Assembly: GCA_022036555.1 (NCBI GenBank)
Contig: CM039123.1
Coordinates: 7,813,217-7,877,216 of the forward strand
Source of the DNA: Microstegium vimineum
Taxonomy: Eukaryota; Streptophyta; Magnoliopsida; Poales; Poaceae
Direction of reading: 5' to 3'
DNA: 64,000 bases
A model generated the notes under the pieces. It saw only the letters and a list, made by a program, of their open reading frames with translations, was not told the origin of the DNA and searched no databases. Below, piece after piece: positions 23,021-36,245 of this stretch; the first letter of the stretch is position 1; each line of letters begins with the position of its first letter. The position numbers and the translations under genes were made by a program.

Positions 23021-24204
23021 AGCACCGACAAAGGTTTTGGGTGAAAGGTCAGTTTAGATCAGTGTGAGCCTACGATGAGGATATCTTTCTTAAAGGCGTC
23101 ACCGAAGAATCTCTTGGTGCTACTTCTTCTGAACCAGCCTGATCAATGCAGTTACCCCTTAGCTTATGGCTCGGGTAAAAGCCTCACCATGTTCATGCTT
23201 GGCTGACGATGATTATATTGTGTCATTCACATTCTTGTAGGCATCATTGAAGAGTTCCTATGCCATGATGTTGTAGTATGTTTTTTCTTTTTTTGTGTAT
23301 TTGGGTTGTGCCACCATTAGCCCTTGTTTCTGGGTTATGTTTATCTTTTTTTATTAGTGGATATGTCACAATCTAGCTCTTGTGCTACGGCTAGTGTACT
23401 GATTTTTGTCCAGTTTTAAAAATTTAACCAGACGACTAGGTTTTTCCTTGTTTGTTGATAATAAATCAATACTATTTAAGTGGAGATACCGGCGTGCTTA
23501 AAAAATAGTACAAGGAATTCCAAATCTGACGTGTACGCTACGGTCAGAAGGGTTGTTAGATTGACTGGCCGGTTTACTCATCGACGCTAACTTACTGCAC
23601 CAGTTGTGCGTTGCCGCTCGCTTTTGACCACATGTCTTTGAAAATTAAGGCTACATTTCAACGATGTAGTTGTCTGCTCTTGGCTGCGTACTTCTCCAAG
23701 ACTGAGTAGTATTTACGAACTGGATGCCGTATATATATCAAGTCGTGATCTCTAGATCGAAGACGACATGTACGACTAACACTAATTAAAATAGCATAAG
23801 AACTAGGGCATAAATAAATTTTTTACTAAACATAGAAGCTATCACAATCAATTTCTTCAACTAATAATTCGCCTACTCACCTTTTTTCTATATAATTCGA
23901 AACTACTACAAGAAAATTTGGACATGCCTCGGACGAGGTCGAAACTGCCTTGAAATTGGACAGGACCTGAGAATTTCAACCTTATTTACCAGAACAACTT
24001 ACCAAGCAATGACGTATATTACCTGTAGGTTTTGGAAAGTGACATTAGAATTGCACTCAATTTGATTAGCCTTGTAGCTCAATTTTTGTAACTGTGTGAT
24101 GTGACCTATGAATTTATATGCATGTGGACTGTTACAAATACTAATGACACTAGTGTTAGAAGTTTGTGTAGAAACTCAAAATCCAAGGTTAATGAGTGAA
24201 ATAC
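23021..24204. other. Unassigned intergenic DNA
   Basis: No gene or complete transposon recognised. A CTACTACAAGAAAA near 23896 resembles a CACTA terminus, but no partner end is seen. Confidence 0.4.
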
Positions 24205-24590
24205 ACCATGGGTTTTTAAACGTTTTCTTATTTCTCATCTAGATCTATGAATTTTTTTCACTCGTCTGAGTCCATAAACTGTTTTCGTTTCTCACCTAGG
24301 TCCCTGAAGGTTTTTTTTTCACACATCTGGGTCTATAAACTTTTTCCCACTTCTCACCTAGATCCACAGCAGGCCACATAGTACTACTCTGTTGCCTATG
24401 TGACCACTGATTTAGCGCCACATATTTTTTTTATTTCATAAACTGGCTAAAACATTAAAAAAATATAAAAGATTATAGGAAAATTGTGAAAGGAAAATTT
24501 AGTTATGATATACTTTACATGAATAGATCTATACAATGCATATATAATATATGACATGGTTTAGTTTAAAGTTTTTGTTGTAGCCATTTT
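24205..24590. mobile_element. Half copy of a foldback MITE family
   Basis: It contains three ~58-bp imperfect repeats (TCTCACCTAGGTCC... followed by a T-run and a CATAAAC block, 24228-24371). An AT-rich part with ATGAATAGATCTATACA and AAAGTTTTTGTTGTAG follows. The second part matches the arms of the foldback element at 58553-59452 and the copy at 52385-52866. Ends are not defined. Confidence 0.5.
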
Positions 24591-25130
24591 GAGGCAGTTG
24601 AACTCACTAAACCCTCCGAAGTTGTGTAGTATCCACGCAGCCTCCGCGATGGTCTCGTTTGTCCTTGCCACATTTGGTTGCAAACTACTCGCACGCCCAC
24701 TTTGACTTTGTCCAATCACCACCTTGACTCTGGTCTCTTTCTCACATGTACTACTCCTTCTTTGCCATTGTACACGAGCGCTTGCTGTCCATGGTTCGTC
24801 CTCCAGGCTTTAGTTCCTCGGTCCAAGCCTGTATGCTGATTCTTCACCGTCTTTGGTCCATCGGTCTGAACTCTTCACTTGTCCTTTTGCCACTACAGTT
24901 GGCCACTATATATGGCACACTACTAGACACGTGCACATGAGAAATACTAATGATCAAGGGACATGTTGCACGACTACCTTACCACTCCCACCTCCGGTTA
25001 GTCGTAAGCTAACAACTCAATCCTATCGCAATGACACATATCATCCATGATGATCGATCACTCATTGTGCATAATGACAAGGGCACATCATCTCAACCTA
25101 GCTATCTCGAAGTTAGAAGAAATGAGTAAC
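24591..25130. other. Unassigned intergenic DNA
   Basis: No supported gene; short open frames only. Confidence 0.4.
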
Positions 25131-25132
25131 TA

Positions 25133-25386
25133 CTCCCTCCGTCCCTAAATAGATGTCATTTTTGCTTCCCGAAAAATCAACGTTTTCAAAATACCAGCAA
25201 TTATGTATTAAAATATATAAATAATTATGCTAAGTAATTAGTATCATCGGAAGATCTTTAGTTCTATTTTTTAATAAATTTATTTAGAGATATAAATATT
25301 GCACGTATTTTCTATAAATTTAATCAAAGTTGAGAAAGTTTAACCAGCACGTATCTCATAACGTCCTCCTTTTTGGACGGAGGGAG
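25133..25386. mobile_element. Stowaway MITE
   Basis: 254 bp with terminal inverted repeats CTCCCTCCGTCC / GGACGGAGGGAG and TA target duplications at 25131-25132 and 25387-25388. This is the classic grass Stowaway (Tc1/mariner) signature. Non-autonomous, no coding capacity. Confidence 0.95.
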
Positions 25387-25388
25387 TA

Positions 25389-26217
25389 GTTGTGAAATGT
25401 GAATAAACTTTTATCAGATCTGTTGCATGCATTTATATATTTTGTCGCCTGGCCATTTAATGCAAAATGATGGAATCAGGAAGAAGGGGGGGGGGGGGGT
25501 GGACTTGTGTTTCCGCGTGCTCCATCCTGGCGTCTGGAACCGGTGACTCTGAAGAAGCGACCACTTACATGCGTGTCACGATCGAGATCGCAACTGATGC
25601 ACCTGCGGACGAACGCGCGCAATCGACGAGCGAACGAACGAACTGGGCAGGCCTCAACTGAGCTTTGCGTTTCCGGCGACTTGGTTGCCCGCCGGAACCG
25701 GACTGACTGGTACACGGACAAAGCGATATTGATGCTAATGCGACAAATCAATTAAAAAAGCACCTACCGCGCGCGACAGTGCATATTTTGACTGCCACAT
25801 ACCTGGACTTGCCTGTTACCAGGAGAGTGACGTGTGTGTGTGTGTGGATCTATATATTCGCGTGACGAGTACGTAAGTAAATACGTATATATGATATGAT
25901 CCCAACGAACGATTTGTCAAAGATTCAAACACGACAGTGGATGTCTGCTGAAGATGTATCGATCGATGAAGTAGTAGCTACTGACGAAAGTGGCGGCGGC
26001 TATCGATGATGCATTCTGTGACGACCAGAGACAAATAGAAAAGCTAGCTACCTTCAGGGCAGGGGGACGGTGGGTTCCAACGACGAGTTTTCAAAGACGC
26101 AACCGCCAGCACGTGGACGACGAGTAACGAAGCTACGTACTAGCTAGGTACCAGAGCTAGCCAGCAGCTTTGCTCTTCAGTCTTCATCAGGGCCGGCCGG
26201 GGATAGAGAGCTGAGCT
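25389..26217. other. Upstream region of the potassium transporter gene
   Basis: Contains a run of about 13 G near 25487-25499 and a short (GT)n tract at 25829-25845. GC-rich open frames near 25460-25760 have no recognisable domain. This is where the 5' regulatory region of the HAK gene should lie. Confidence 0.5.
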
Positions 26218-26224
26218 TATAAAA
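26218..26224 (+). promoter_or_regulatory. TATA box of the HAK gene
   Basis: TATAAAA, 160 bp upstream of the ATG at 26383, in a suitable GC-rich context. Transcription would start near 26250. Confidence 0.65.
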
Positions 26225-26382
26225 GGAAGGCCAAGCTCTTGAGCTCGCCTAGAGAGCTGCTGGGACGTAAGTACGTACGTATTACGTACTAGCTTTTGGC
26301 ACGTACAAGTACAAGTGCATGCTGCAGTGCAGCACTAGCTATATTATACACTAAGTATAATATTGCTGGTAGCTAGGTATAT

Positions 26383-29300
26383 ATGGCGGCCCAACAAGCA
26401 TCTGACAGAGGAGGAAGAAGTACCAGCAGGGAAGATATCGTCACCGTAGACATCGAGAACGAGGCCTCCACCGTCGTCGATGTCGGCTTGCCGCCGGCGA
26501 AGATTATGCAGCGGCAGGATTCCCTGTACGCGGCCGCAACAAGAGCCGCCGGCGCGAACCACCACGGACAGGTCGGTCCTTAATTGTTCAATCCCATTGC
26601 CGCACTCTAGCTCGTTTGTATGTGTGTCTGTGTGTGGACGAGATCGACATGCATGAACTTATATATAAATAAAAGAAAAATAAAATGTAACACGTATTAC
26701 CTCTCCGGCCGGCGGCCTACTACGAACGTATGTACAGGATAGCTGGGGCAAGACGCTGCGTCTGGCGTTCCAGTGCGTGGGGATCCTGTACGGCGACATT
26801 GGCACGTCGCCGCTGTTCGTGTACTCGAGCACGTTCCGGGACGGCGTCGGCCACCCGGACGACCTGCTCGGCGCGCTCTCCCTCATCATCTACAGCTTCC
26901 TCCTCTTCACCGTCATCAAGTACGTCTACATCGCACTACGAGCAAACGACGACGGCGATGGTACGGTAATTCTTTTTTATTTTATTTTTTTTTACCAACA
27001 ACCTGCCCAAATAACTTGCTTCATTGCTTGCTTCATGCATGCTGTCATTTTTCCATTTCCCGCACTACCTACATACTTACTACTAGCCCTACTTCCTCTG
27101 CAATAATGCAATGCATGCATGCTTTTGTATAAAGTATATTAGTCCATAACACATTTCGCTGTTATCGGCGCACTGCAACAATATCACAGTATCGTAGTAT
27201 ATTGGACGAAGACAAATAAAAATACTATATAATAAGTTCTTGGGCAGAAAAACAAAATAAAGAAACTAGCTGTCGCACGCAGTACACAGCGGTACATACC
27301 AGTCCAATGCGACAGAAAATAAATATCACGCGATTGACGTCGATCAAAGATATATCTTGATATAAGCACAGTACGTGGTAGTTGATACTTAGCTAAGCTA
27401 GGTGTTAACTGAGACTGAGATGGGTGCAATCATCTCAGTGAATTGCAAGCAGGTTGGACTTCTTGGGCCAATCAACTTATGAGCTGAGGCTCCAATAGCC
27501 ATGTAACAGGTTACAGAAATGTCACGCTCTTCTAGTCTAGTCGTTTCCCGTATTACACCGTTGCTTAATTAGTAGCCCATGCCCACGGCCCACCAGCGGC
27601 CAAAGACTTTGGCTGTCACTAGCTAGCTACGATGTGATCGCAGGCAGAAGAAGAAGACTGCAACACTCAGTACATACGTACGTAGCTGCCGTAAGAAATG
27701 TCGTAAAACAAACAAACAACATTAAACCCCAATATATTAAACAAGCAAATAACTGATGATTGATTATTCCTTTCGATCGATCCTGCTCCATCCGGCCACC
27801 AGGTGGGACTTTCGCGCTCTACACTCTCATCTCGCGCCACGCCAAGGTGAGCCTGATCCCGAACCAGCAGGTCGAAGACGAGCTGGTCTCCAAGTACAAC
27901 CGCGACAAGCCGCCGGCGACGCTCCGGAGAGCGGAGTGGATGAAGGAGCTGCTGGAGACGAACAAGACTGTAAAGATCTCGCTCTTCCTCATCACCATGC
28001 TCGCCACCGCCTTGGTTATCAGCGACGCTATTCTCACTCCTGCAATTTCAGGTAACACAAAAAAGAAACTTAGGGATCTTGAGTACATTATTTGCATGCC
28101 ATTAATTATCTGGATTATTAGAGTATATTTCCAAGCAAGTAATATCAAGTACGTACTGTATACAATATGTATAAATCTAACATGCTTGGTTCGGTTTTCC
28201 TCCTTTTGCATGAGAACGTGCAGTTCTCTCTGCTGTTGGCGGTCTAAAAGAAAAGGCGACTTTCCTTACGACAGGTATGAGAAAAAAACACTCCAAAGTT
28301 GTTCTAGATTCTCTTTCATGTGAGAAATCCTTCAAGTAGGTAGGAACAGAATATTATGCATGGCAGCAGAAAATTTGGAGTCCTAGTTTTATTTTACAAG
28401 CTTGTACTGTTTATGATTATGACATCTCTGTCAGCTAATATAATTGAAGGACCCAGAATGGCGACCAAAGGAGGGTGAATGGGAGCCTCAAATTTCTCTC
28501 GAAATATTCGGGCCACTCTTCCCAAAAACCAAACCCAGTTGTTGGGTGCTCAACCTCCCGCTCGCGTTGCTCGGGGGATTCAGACGAAAACGGAGAAATG
28601 AGAGCTCACCGGCAGTGGAGAAAAACTCACCAGAAACCCCAAAGACCAAGTTCTCAACCTCTATGGAAAAGAGGCAAGAACCTAGGCAAAACGGGCGAAA
28701 ACAGCAAACCAACAGGCTCCGGACCAGTTCAGACTGGACCACCGGACCAATGACGAGTGGTCCGGTGGCTGGTCCGACGCTCTCACCAGCCGAGACCAAA
28801 ACGAGCAGGGAGCACCCGACCTCCGGACGACCTGCTCCGGGCTAGTCCAATGCCACCTCCGGACCAAGGAGAGTGGTCCGGTGCTCACCCTTCCCACTGC
28901 CGAAAACGAATAGTAAGTACCTGACCTCCGGACCAGACTGTCGGACGGCACCGTCGGACTATGCACTCTGGTCCGACGCGTGGCCGACTCCCTCAGCAGA
29001 ACCACCGGACCACTTGTCAATGGTCCGGAGCTAGGGGAAAGTCATCCGGAGCCTAGTCCGACGCTCACGAGCAGAAAGTTGTTCTTCGCGAAAACGGATT
29101 TTACTCCGCCAAATCTTCCCAAAACTCAACCAAATGATCACCAATTGCAACCAAACTTTGTAGGCATGATCCTAGTGCAGTTGGGGAGCTATCCCGAAGA
29201 AATCATCGCTCAATTTGGCTTAGAGCAAAGGGAGGGGAAGAGATTTGAGGAAAATCTTAAGAACGAAGAACACCGCAAAGAAAACGCCCGATCTACGTGC

Positions 29301-32300
29301 TCACAAGGTTTTAGGATAAATCCTTCGGTGCAAAGATACTTCTTGCAAGCACGAACAACTTGGTTCAAACGGATTTTGCAAAGCTACTCCCAACAAAGAG
29401 AAATCATCTCAAGAAAAGAGAGAGCAAAAAGCAAAACGCGAAGAACACAAGCAAAATGGGGACACAATCACGAAATCGAAGCCACCATAGCTTACGAAGG
29501 TTACGGCCTCCGATTCCTCGCAACAAACTCAAGTTCTTACAGAGGTTGGTGAAATCAACCTAGGGATCTCATGAACTAGAAAGAGGGTAAAGAGAGAGTT
29601 GGGGCAAATGATTAGGGTTCAAGAGATGGGATGAGGATACCCCTTCATCCCCTATTTAACAGGGCTTTGGCTATTTCCCAAAGACCCCCTAGATACATGA
29701 GTGAACTACCTAGCCTAAGCATTGCAGTCCAAGCTCCGGAAAATATCTTCCTCGATTTGAATGGACGGCCCCGCTTCCTGCCAGGAGTTGCCGTCGCCTC
29801 GACGCAACCTCCAGGATTCCGCCACGTGCCATCCCCGCTTCCTTAGAAGCTCCGCCCGTGTTTTGAGGCCCAAACCCGCGAAACCCGCCACCGGTAGCTT
29901 TCAGCTCAACTACCGAACCCCAAGTTTTGAGGCCCAAACTCAGATACCGTTCTCCGATGGTTTTGAGGCCCAAACCGCTCGACTCGAGCCACCTTGTCCT
30001 CGCCCGGTTGGACTCCGAGTCCCCAGAGCCTCCGCTCGACCAGCTAGTCCGCCGTCTTGACTCGGTCGACTCGGTCTAACTCCATGTCTTCTCGCACTCG
30101 CCGGTGTCAGGCACTAGCCACCACAGCTAGTCCGCCGGCGCCCATGGTCCCTCAGTCCGAGCCCCGCTTCCGCCCTTCACTGCTCTCAGTCCATCGGCAC
30201 GGCAAGCCTCTACTCGACCTTCTCCACGCCATTGACCAGTGTCACTAGGCATAGTACCTGTACACCACAAGCCGATAGACAGGCACACATTTGCTTTCGC
30301 AAAGGATTAGTGATAACCGCTCACACTGAAACCCAAGTATTGATCAATCACCCATCACAAAACTGAACATCATGAGCATATAACAACCATGTGTTCGCAA
30401 TAATCTATTGGGATGTTGCTCCATTACCATCCAATCTGCATGAATGGTCTCCACATATATGTAATGTACGAATGCCTCTGCACCACAAGTATATACAGTG
30501 CACCTACAATGACTCTCGACGCCTCTGTTCTTGACTTTCAAATCTGCCGGCCATCTTTGGAACTGAAGACATGCATGGAGTGAACTGTCGCTGTTAGCAA
30601 TTAATATGTGGCCCGGTCTAAGAAGTATATATATATATGGTTGTGACGCCAGTAGCCTCCGTTAGTGACATCTAATATAATTCAATAAAATGCACAGGAT
30701 TCATATTGTCTATTTTAACTGCAGACAACCGACCATACCAAGGTCGGTCATTTGCCATGTACGAGAAATCCTGACAATTAATGAGCTTATACTATGAAGA
30801 AAATCTGGCACAGTTGATTTTTCTAGTACATATATATGAATGAGGTGCATGCACGACAGTGACATGTGATATTTTCCACAGATGAGATAGTCTGGATCAC
30901 CGTAGGGATTCTGGTGGTGCTGTTCGCAATCCAGAGGTTCGGGACAGACAAAGTCGGTTACTTGTTTGCGCCCATCATCCTCCTCTGGCTGCTCCTCATT
31001 GCAGGCGTTGGGTTCTACAACCTGATAAAGTATGATACCGGTGCTCTCAGGGCATTCAATATGAAATACATCATCGACTATTTTAGAAGAAACAAGAAAA
31101 AAGGATGGGTCTCCCTTGGAGGCATACTCCTTTGCTTCACAGGTACGGTACCACTTGTGTATCCAGAAGTGCTGTCTAAGTAGGAAAATAGTGGCCTATT
31201 GTGCTAGAATCAGGAGTCTGCACTGAATGCAGCATACTAAGGAAATATTCTGCAAATATTGCAGGCACAGAAGCCCTCTTTGCTGATCTAGGATACTTCA
31301 GCATCAAATCAATCCAGGTATGTGTATCATTTATCATTTATTAATGAACGAATTAATTTATCATACCACTAAACAATCCATAAGACTAACATTCTATTTC
31401 ATCTGCTTCAGCTAAGCTTTGGCTTCGGTCTAGTCCCGTCAGTATTACTTGCTTACATTGGGCAAGCAGCATACTTGCGAGTACACCCAGAGGATGTGGC
31501 GAACACTTTTTACAGATCAACTCCAAGTAAGTATAGAATCCACTCGGTATCCAATTAACCGGTACATATGCACATCTGAATTTTTATGAGAAATTTATAT
31601 ATATCTACATGGACGCGCGCAGTCTCGTTGTTCTGGCCAACATTCATTCTTGCACTGGCGGCATCGATCATTGGAAGCCAAGCCATGATCTCCTGCGCCT
31701 TCGCAACAATTTCACATTCCCAGACACTTGGATGCTTTCCAAGGGTAAAGATACTGCACACCTCAAGGCAATACTCAGGCCAATTATATATCCCTGAAGT
31801 AAACTACTTGCTTTGCTTGGGCGCTTGCCTTGTCACAATTGGCTTCAGGACAACCGTCATCATTGGGGAAGCTCATGGTAAGATTCCAATTAATAATTTA
31901 TAATTATAGTTACATTGTATTTCAATAACTCTGCTCAAACGTACCTATCTGCAAATCTCAAGAAACTCTCCCTTCTTTCCTTCCATGTAGGTATATGTGT
32001 TGTTCTTGTGATGATCGTCACAACCCTATTGCTGACAATCGTGATGCTCCTAGTATGGAAGATCAGTATCTGGTGGATTGTTGCGTTCTTTGTTCTTTTT
32101 ATGTCATCTGAGTCAATTTATCTATCTGCCATCCTATATCGATTTGCGCATGGGGCATATGTGCCTGTGGCAATGTCAGCATTCCTGATGGTGGTGATGG
32201 TTGTATGGCATTATGTGCATGTGAAGAAATACAAGTTTGAGCTCGAGCACTCTGTGCCCCGTGACAAAGTGAAAGAACTCCTTGAGCGCCGTGACATACA

Positions 32301-33181
32301 GAGAGTACCGGGGATTGGCCTCTTCTATACTGAGTTGGTTCAAGGCATACCCCCAGTGTTCTGTCATCTCATCGAGAAGATCCCTTCTATCCATTCAGTG
32401 CTCATTTTCGTCTCAATGAAGCACTTGCCGATTCCATCTGTCGACATGTCAGAGCGCTTTCTCTTTAGACAGGTAGACAGAGAAGACTATAAGGTATTCC
32501 AATGTGTGGCACGGTATGGGTACCGAGACCCCTTTGAGGAGGCCAAAGATTTTGTTGATAAACTTGTAGAGCATCTCCAGTACTACATCCGGGATGTCAA
32601 CCTCTATGATGTGGGTTGTGAGCCGTTGATGAAGCAGTCCTCCAGCTACCGCAGCTCTCACGCTGAGAGCTTTGGCAGCTATGAAAAAAACCAAAGTAAA
32701 GGCAGTCTACGCTGAGGAGATGCTCACACCAGCAGAGTCGTTCTCGGAGCACACGAGGCAAGCTAGTGGAAAGAGCAAGCGTTTTACACAATTTCAGGTG
32801 ACTAATTTATTGCATTTCCACATATAAACAGAAAGACACCTACATTCTGTAATGACTTTGTTTTATCAGTATCCATTAATTTTCTGTATGAATTGTGGTA
32901 CTGATGCTTGTTCAACTTTGTGTCAGGGAGACAAGATGAATATAGTAGAGATGCTGAAGATTCAGCAGGAGCAACAGGCCGTGCTTGAAGAGATGAGTAA
33001 AGGTGTGGTGTACATATTTGGAGAGAGTGAGGTGGTGGCAAGACCTCATTCCTCCCTCATTAAGAAGATAGCTGTCAACTACCTATACTCTTTTCTTAGA
33101 AAGAACTCGAGAAATGGTGAGAAGATGCTGTCAATCCCCCGTCGCCAAGTCCTAAAGGTCGGAATCTCATATGAAATCTAA
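26383..33181 (+). CDS. HAK: HAK/KUP/KT family potassium transporter, ten exons, frameshift in exon 9
   Basis: Plasma-membrane high-affinity K+ uptake family. Exons inferred from GT-AG sites and continuous frames: 26383-26571, 26738-26960, 27803-28051, 28224-28274, 30882-31142, 31265-31317, 31412-31526, 31623-31877, 31991-32797, 32927-33181, giving about 818 residues. Residues 78-90 read GILYGDIGTSPLF, the family signature. Also present are GTEALFADLGYFS, RFGTDKVGY and many hydrophobic membrane segments; a cytosolic C terminus ends KVGISYEI. The canonical GDGxLTP is SDAILTP here. In exon 9 the A7 run 32684-32690 has one A too many. As written, the protein would end at TGA 32713-32715 and lose the last ~120 residues; the downstream frame is otherwise intact, so this could be a recent mutation or an assembly error. 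Intron 4 holds a solo LTR. The sequence resembles cluster I HAKs, which is inference. Confidence 0.93.
28445..30399 (-). mobile_element. Solo LTR, 1955 bp, in intron 4 of the HAK gene
   Basis: Read on the minus strand it starts TGCGAACACATGG and ends GGTCCTTCA. A perfect target duplication ATAAT lies at 28440-28444 and 30400-30404. The 3' end has the CATTCACCCTCCTTTGG block typical of Copia-type LTRs. Same family as 45312-47414 and the decayed 760-1856. Its minus-strand 3' part carries a cluster of GGTCCGG/CCGGACC motifs (28720-29055). It is antisense to the host gene and far from the splice sites. Confidence 0.93.
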
Positions 33182-34028
33182 GGAATGAGGATAAGAACAG
33201 GATATCTGATTGCGCACACAACTTTGATGCAAAAAAGGATTCTGTATTCATTTATTTCATGAAAGTTAATGTGCTTGATTTACTACAGCAATGATGGATA
33301 CAGAACTTTAGTTTTATGCATAAGTGCTTCACTGATATTTTAGAAAGTTTATTAACCAAAAAGAAGGGGATCGGAGATGCAAACCTATTATGTCATCAAA
33401 GGATTCAAACGACAACATAACTTACAAGGTGAGGACTATCCTAACAAGATATCGCTAGCGCCATCACTTAGTTAGAACGCTGCAATCTGTCTCGAACCCA
33501 TAATTCTACTCCCAACCAAGAAGGCGCAAGCTTTTCATGTTCTTGCACCCCAAGAAAAAACTCTCAAGAGATATTGTCCTGCTTGTAGGTCAAGCATAAA
33601 GATCTCTTCCCAATAAAGCCTTGAAAGAAAATCACCCACATATACAAGTTGTGGCTTGTTGTGTTGAACAAATAGCTCCTACCATCTCAAATAGACCATG
33701 TTGCTTGCCACTAATTTCGACGATATGTGGATACTGAACCAAAGTATCAACCTAGCTAGTGTCGTATGGTACTACAGTAACTTGTTCTTGAAATAAGTTG
33801 GGACAAATCTCCTCAGATTCTATCATATATAGGATCTAAATCAATTTTGTTTTACAAACCATCATTCCAGGAAATTTCTATTACTAAGAAAACACCTTTT
33901 CACACCAAATGAAAAAAGGAAAATCCTTGAGCATCTTCCTCATGTCCACCTCCCCTTTCTCCTAATTCCGCTTTCTAATCAGCCCACAATCCACTTAACA
34001 CCAAGAACTTTGAAACTGATTCATAATA
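33182..34028. other. 3' region of the HAK gene and unassigned DNA
   Basis: The first ~100-200 bp should be 3' untranslated region. The rest shows no gene or transposon end I can support. Confidence 0.4.
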
Positions 34029-34033
34029 CTAGG

Positions 34034-36240
34034 TGTAGGGTCGAGATTGCGGACTAGAGGGGGTGAATAGTCCTTTCTAAAACTTAATCGCACCGGATAA
34101 CGAAAACAAACACAAAATTAAAACTATTGGTCTAGCCAAGACTACACCCCTCTACCTATAGCTCTAGCACCTAGCAAATAATGATAAGTATGCTCACTAA
34201 GGTGTCGGGTTAGAGAGCTCACCTAAACAAGTCTAGGTTACAAGATCACACAAACCTAAGAAACTGGTACTTTAAACAAACTGTGGAGCTCCTACACAAA
34301 CTAGTGAATGCAAATCACGCAAAGTCTAAGCTCACTACCAATGCTCAATAGCAAGGCTACACAAGCCATACTAGAAAGCTCAAATTACTTAGCTACACAA
34401 ACTAAGTAATATGACTAATAAGGCTACACAAGCCAATTAGTCACACAAGAGCTACTTCTATGCTACACAAGCAAGAAGGTAACTAACAACCTAGAAAAGT
34501 TAAACTAATTACAAGAGCAACAACTAATCACTAGCACAAGTATGAATAATTAAATACAAGCTAATGAATGGAGAATGCAAACCACCGAGAAGATAGAGAC
34601 AAGGTTGACACAGTGATTTTTCTCCCAAGGTTTACTTGGACGCCACCACCCTAGTCTCGGTACAACCGTCTCTTGGACCGGTACTACTGGTCGATGTCAA
34701 CTGATACTACTGGTACTACCGGTGTCTTGTTGTAGCTATGAAATTAGAGTATAAAGAGCTTTGAATTTAGATCTAAGCTTTAACCCACACTCCTAGATGA
34801 TGTTGCGGAAGATGATGAACTCCCCTTTACTTGCTCCTTCACCAAATCGTAGATCAAGCCTTCACAACCTATGAATGAGAGAGCAAGAGGAAGAACACGG
34901 AGAATACAAGAATAAGGTGATAGACAAAGTAATCTCAACAACAACAAGCACACGAGACACAAGATTTATCCTGAGGTTCGGCAATCTCCACAAAGGAGTT
35001 TCTAATCCTCGTTGTTGAGGTGACCACCAAGGTTGGAGTCTCTTTCACCTCCTTTCCTCCCTCAAGCTCCCACAAAGGGTGGCTCAAGATTTCCACTAAG
35101 ATCGAATGGGTGATACAAACACTTCGGGTGCCCTCACAAATGAATCAACTTGGGTAACCACAAAGAGCGCCTAGCTGGCTAGGGTTCCAAGAACCCAAGA
35201 GTAATAAATACAAAGCAAACCGGATAGATGAGGAATCCAAGTGCTCAAGTCATGGATCTATGCTCTCCACTCTCTAATCTCACTTCTCTAGTTTGAATCT
35301 AGCAAGGATTGAAGCCTAGGAACAAAGAGGGAGAGAGAGGGGTTGAGTCAAATGCTTGGGAGCCTTTTCTCAAATGTGGAAACGAAATAATGAGGTTCTC
35401 CCCTGTCCTAAGTGAACGGATGAGCTATTTATACAAGAAACTCAAAATGAGCTATCGATACTACCAAAGGGACACCACCGGTACTACCAGTCCCTATTTT
35501 TTGACGGTTGGAGTGAGCCTCTAGTCATGTAGAAGTTCTGCAGAAAATAAGCCTACCGATACTACCGGTCTTCCACTGGTACTACCGATCAACATCGATA
35601 CTACCAGTATATAAGACCGGCACTACCACTAGCTCAAAACCACAAACTAAATACGACCTGAGAAATGCGGGGAATTGGCCTAGCAATACTACCAGTGTTT
35701 CACCGGTACTACCGGTGCACCCTGGCAGAAAAGAATTCTTCTAAGTGCATGTGAGTGCAAGATGTCTCTCGAGCACATATAGACTATTGACATGAGCACT
35801 CTTATCCACATCTAGCTAGTCTACTTTGCATCCCTCTTGATAGTGTGGTGTTCCTTACCCTAAACCCAGTCATAAAATTCTCTACACACCTATGATCGGT
35901 GAAATAAAACGCCCTACAAGTTATACCTTTGCCCTACAGGTTCATCAGTGCCAAGCATCACTCGCTTGACCTTCACACTTGCAACTGATCCATCAAGCCA
36001 AGCCTCATCTTCATCTTCTCCACCTTGGTCACATGACTCCATGTCATGTATCATGTGCAATAAGCTCCTTCATCATCAAGTTGAGCACCATCAATATGCA
36101 CAAACCATCTCTCTATCATGGCTTTATTTGTTGCTCACACGTCTGTACCTATGGACTAAATCACTTATGTATCTCACATCAAACACATATTAGTCCACCT
36201 AAGTTGTCACTCAATTACCAAAATCAAACAAGGACTTCCA
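34034..36240 (-). mobile_element. Solo LTR, 2207 bp, Copia type
   Basis: Read on the minus strand it starts TGGAAGTCCTTGTTTG, continues with a GGTAATTGAG block, and ends CACCCCCTCTAGTCCG...CCCTACA. These ends are common in grass Copia (SIRE/Maximus-like) LTRs. The target duplication is CTAGG (34029-34033) against CTAAG (36241-36245), one transition apart. Scattered CCGGTACTACCGG-type motifs occur at 34640-34730 and 35450-35730. No internal retrotransposon sequence is present. Confidence 0.85.
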
Positions 36241-36245
36241 CTAAG

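Noticed and set aside
23890..23912. CTACTACAAGAAAA as a CACTA transposon end
   Set aside because: It does not start with CACTA, and no inverted partner or 3-bp duplication was found.
28435..30675. An 11-bp direct repeat CTAATATAATT around the intronic LTR, suggesting a Mutator-type insertion
   Set aside because: The LTR termini TG...CA fall at 28445 and 30399 with a perfect 5-bp ATAAT duplication, which is the better explanation. The longer match extends by chance in AT-rich DNA.
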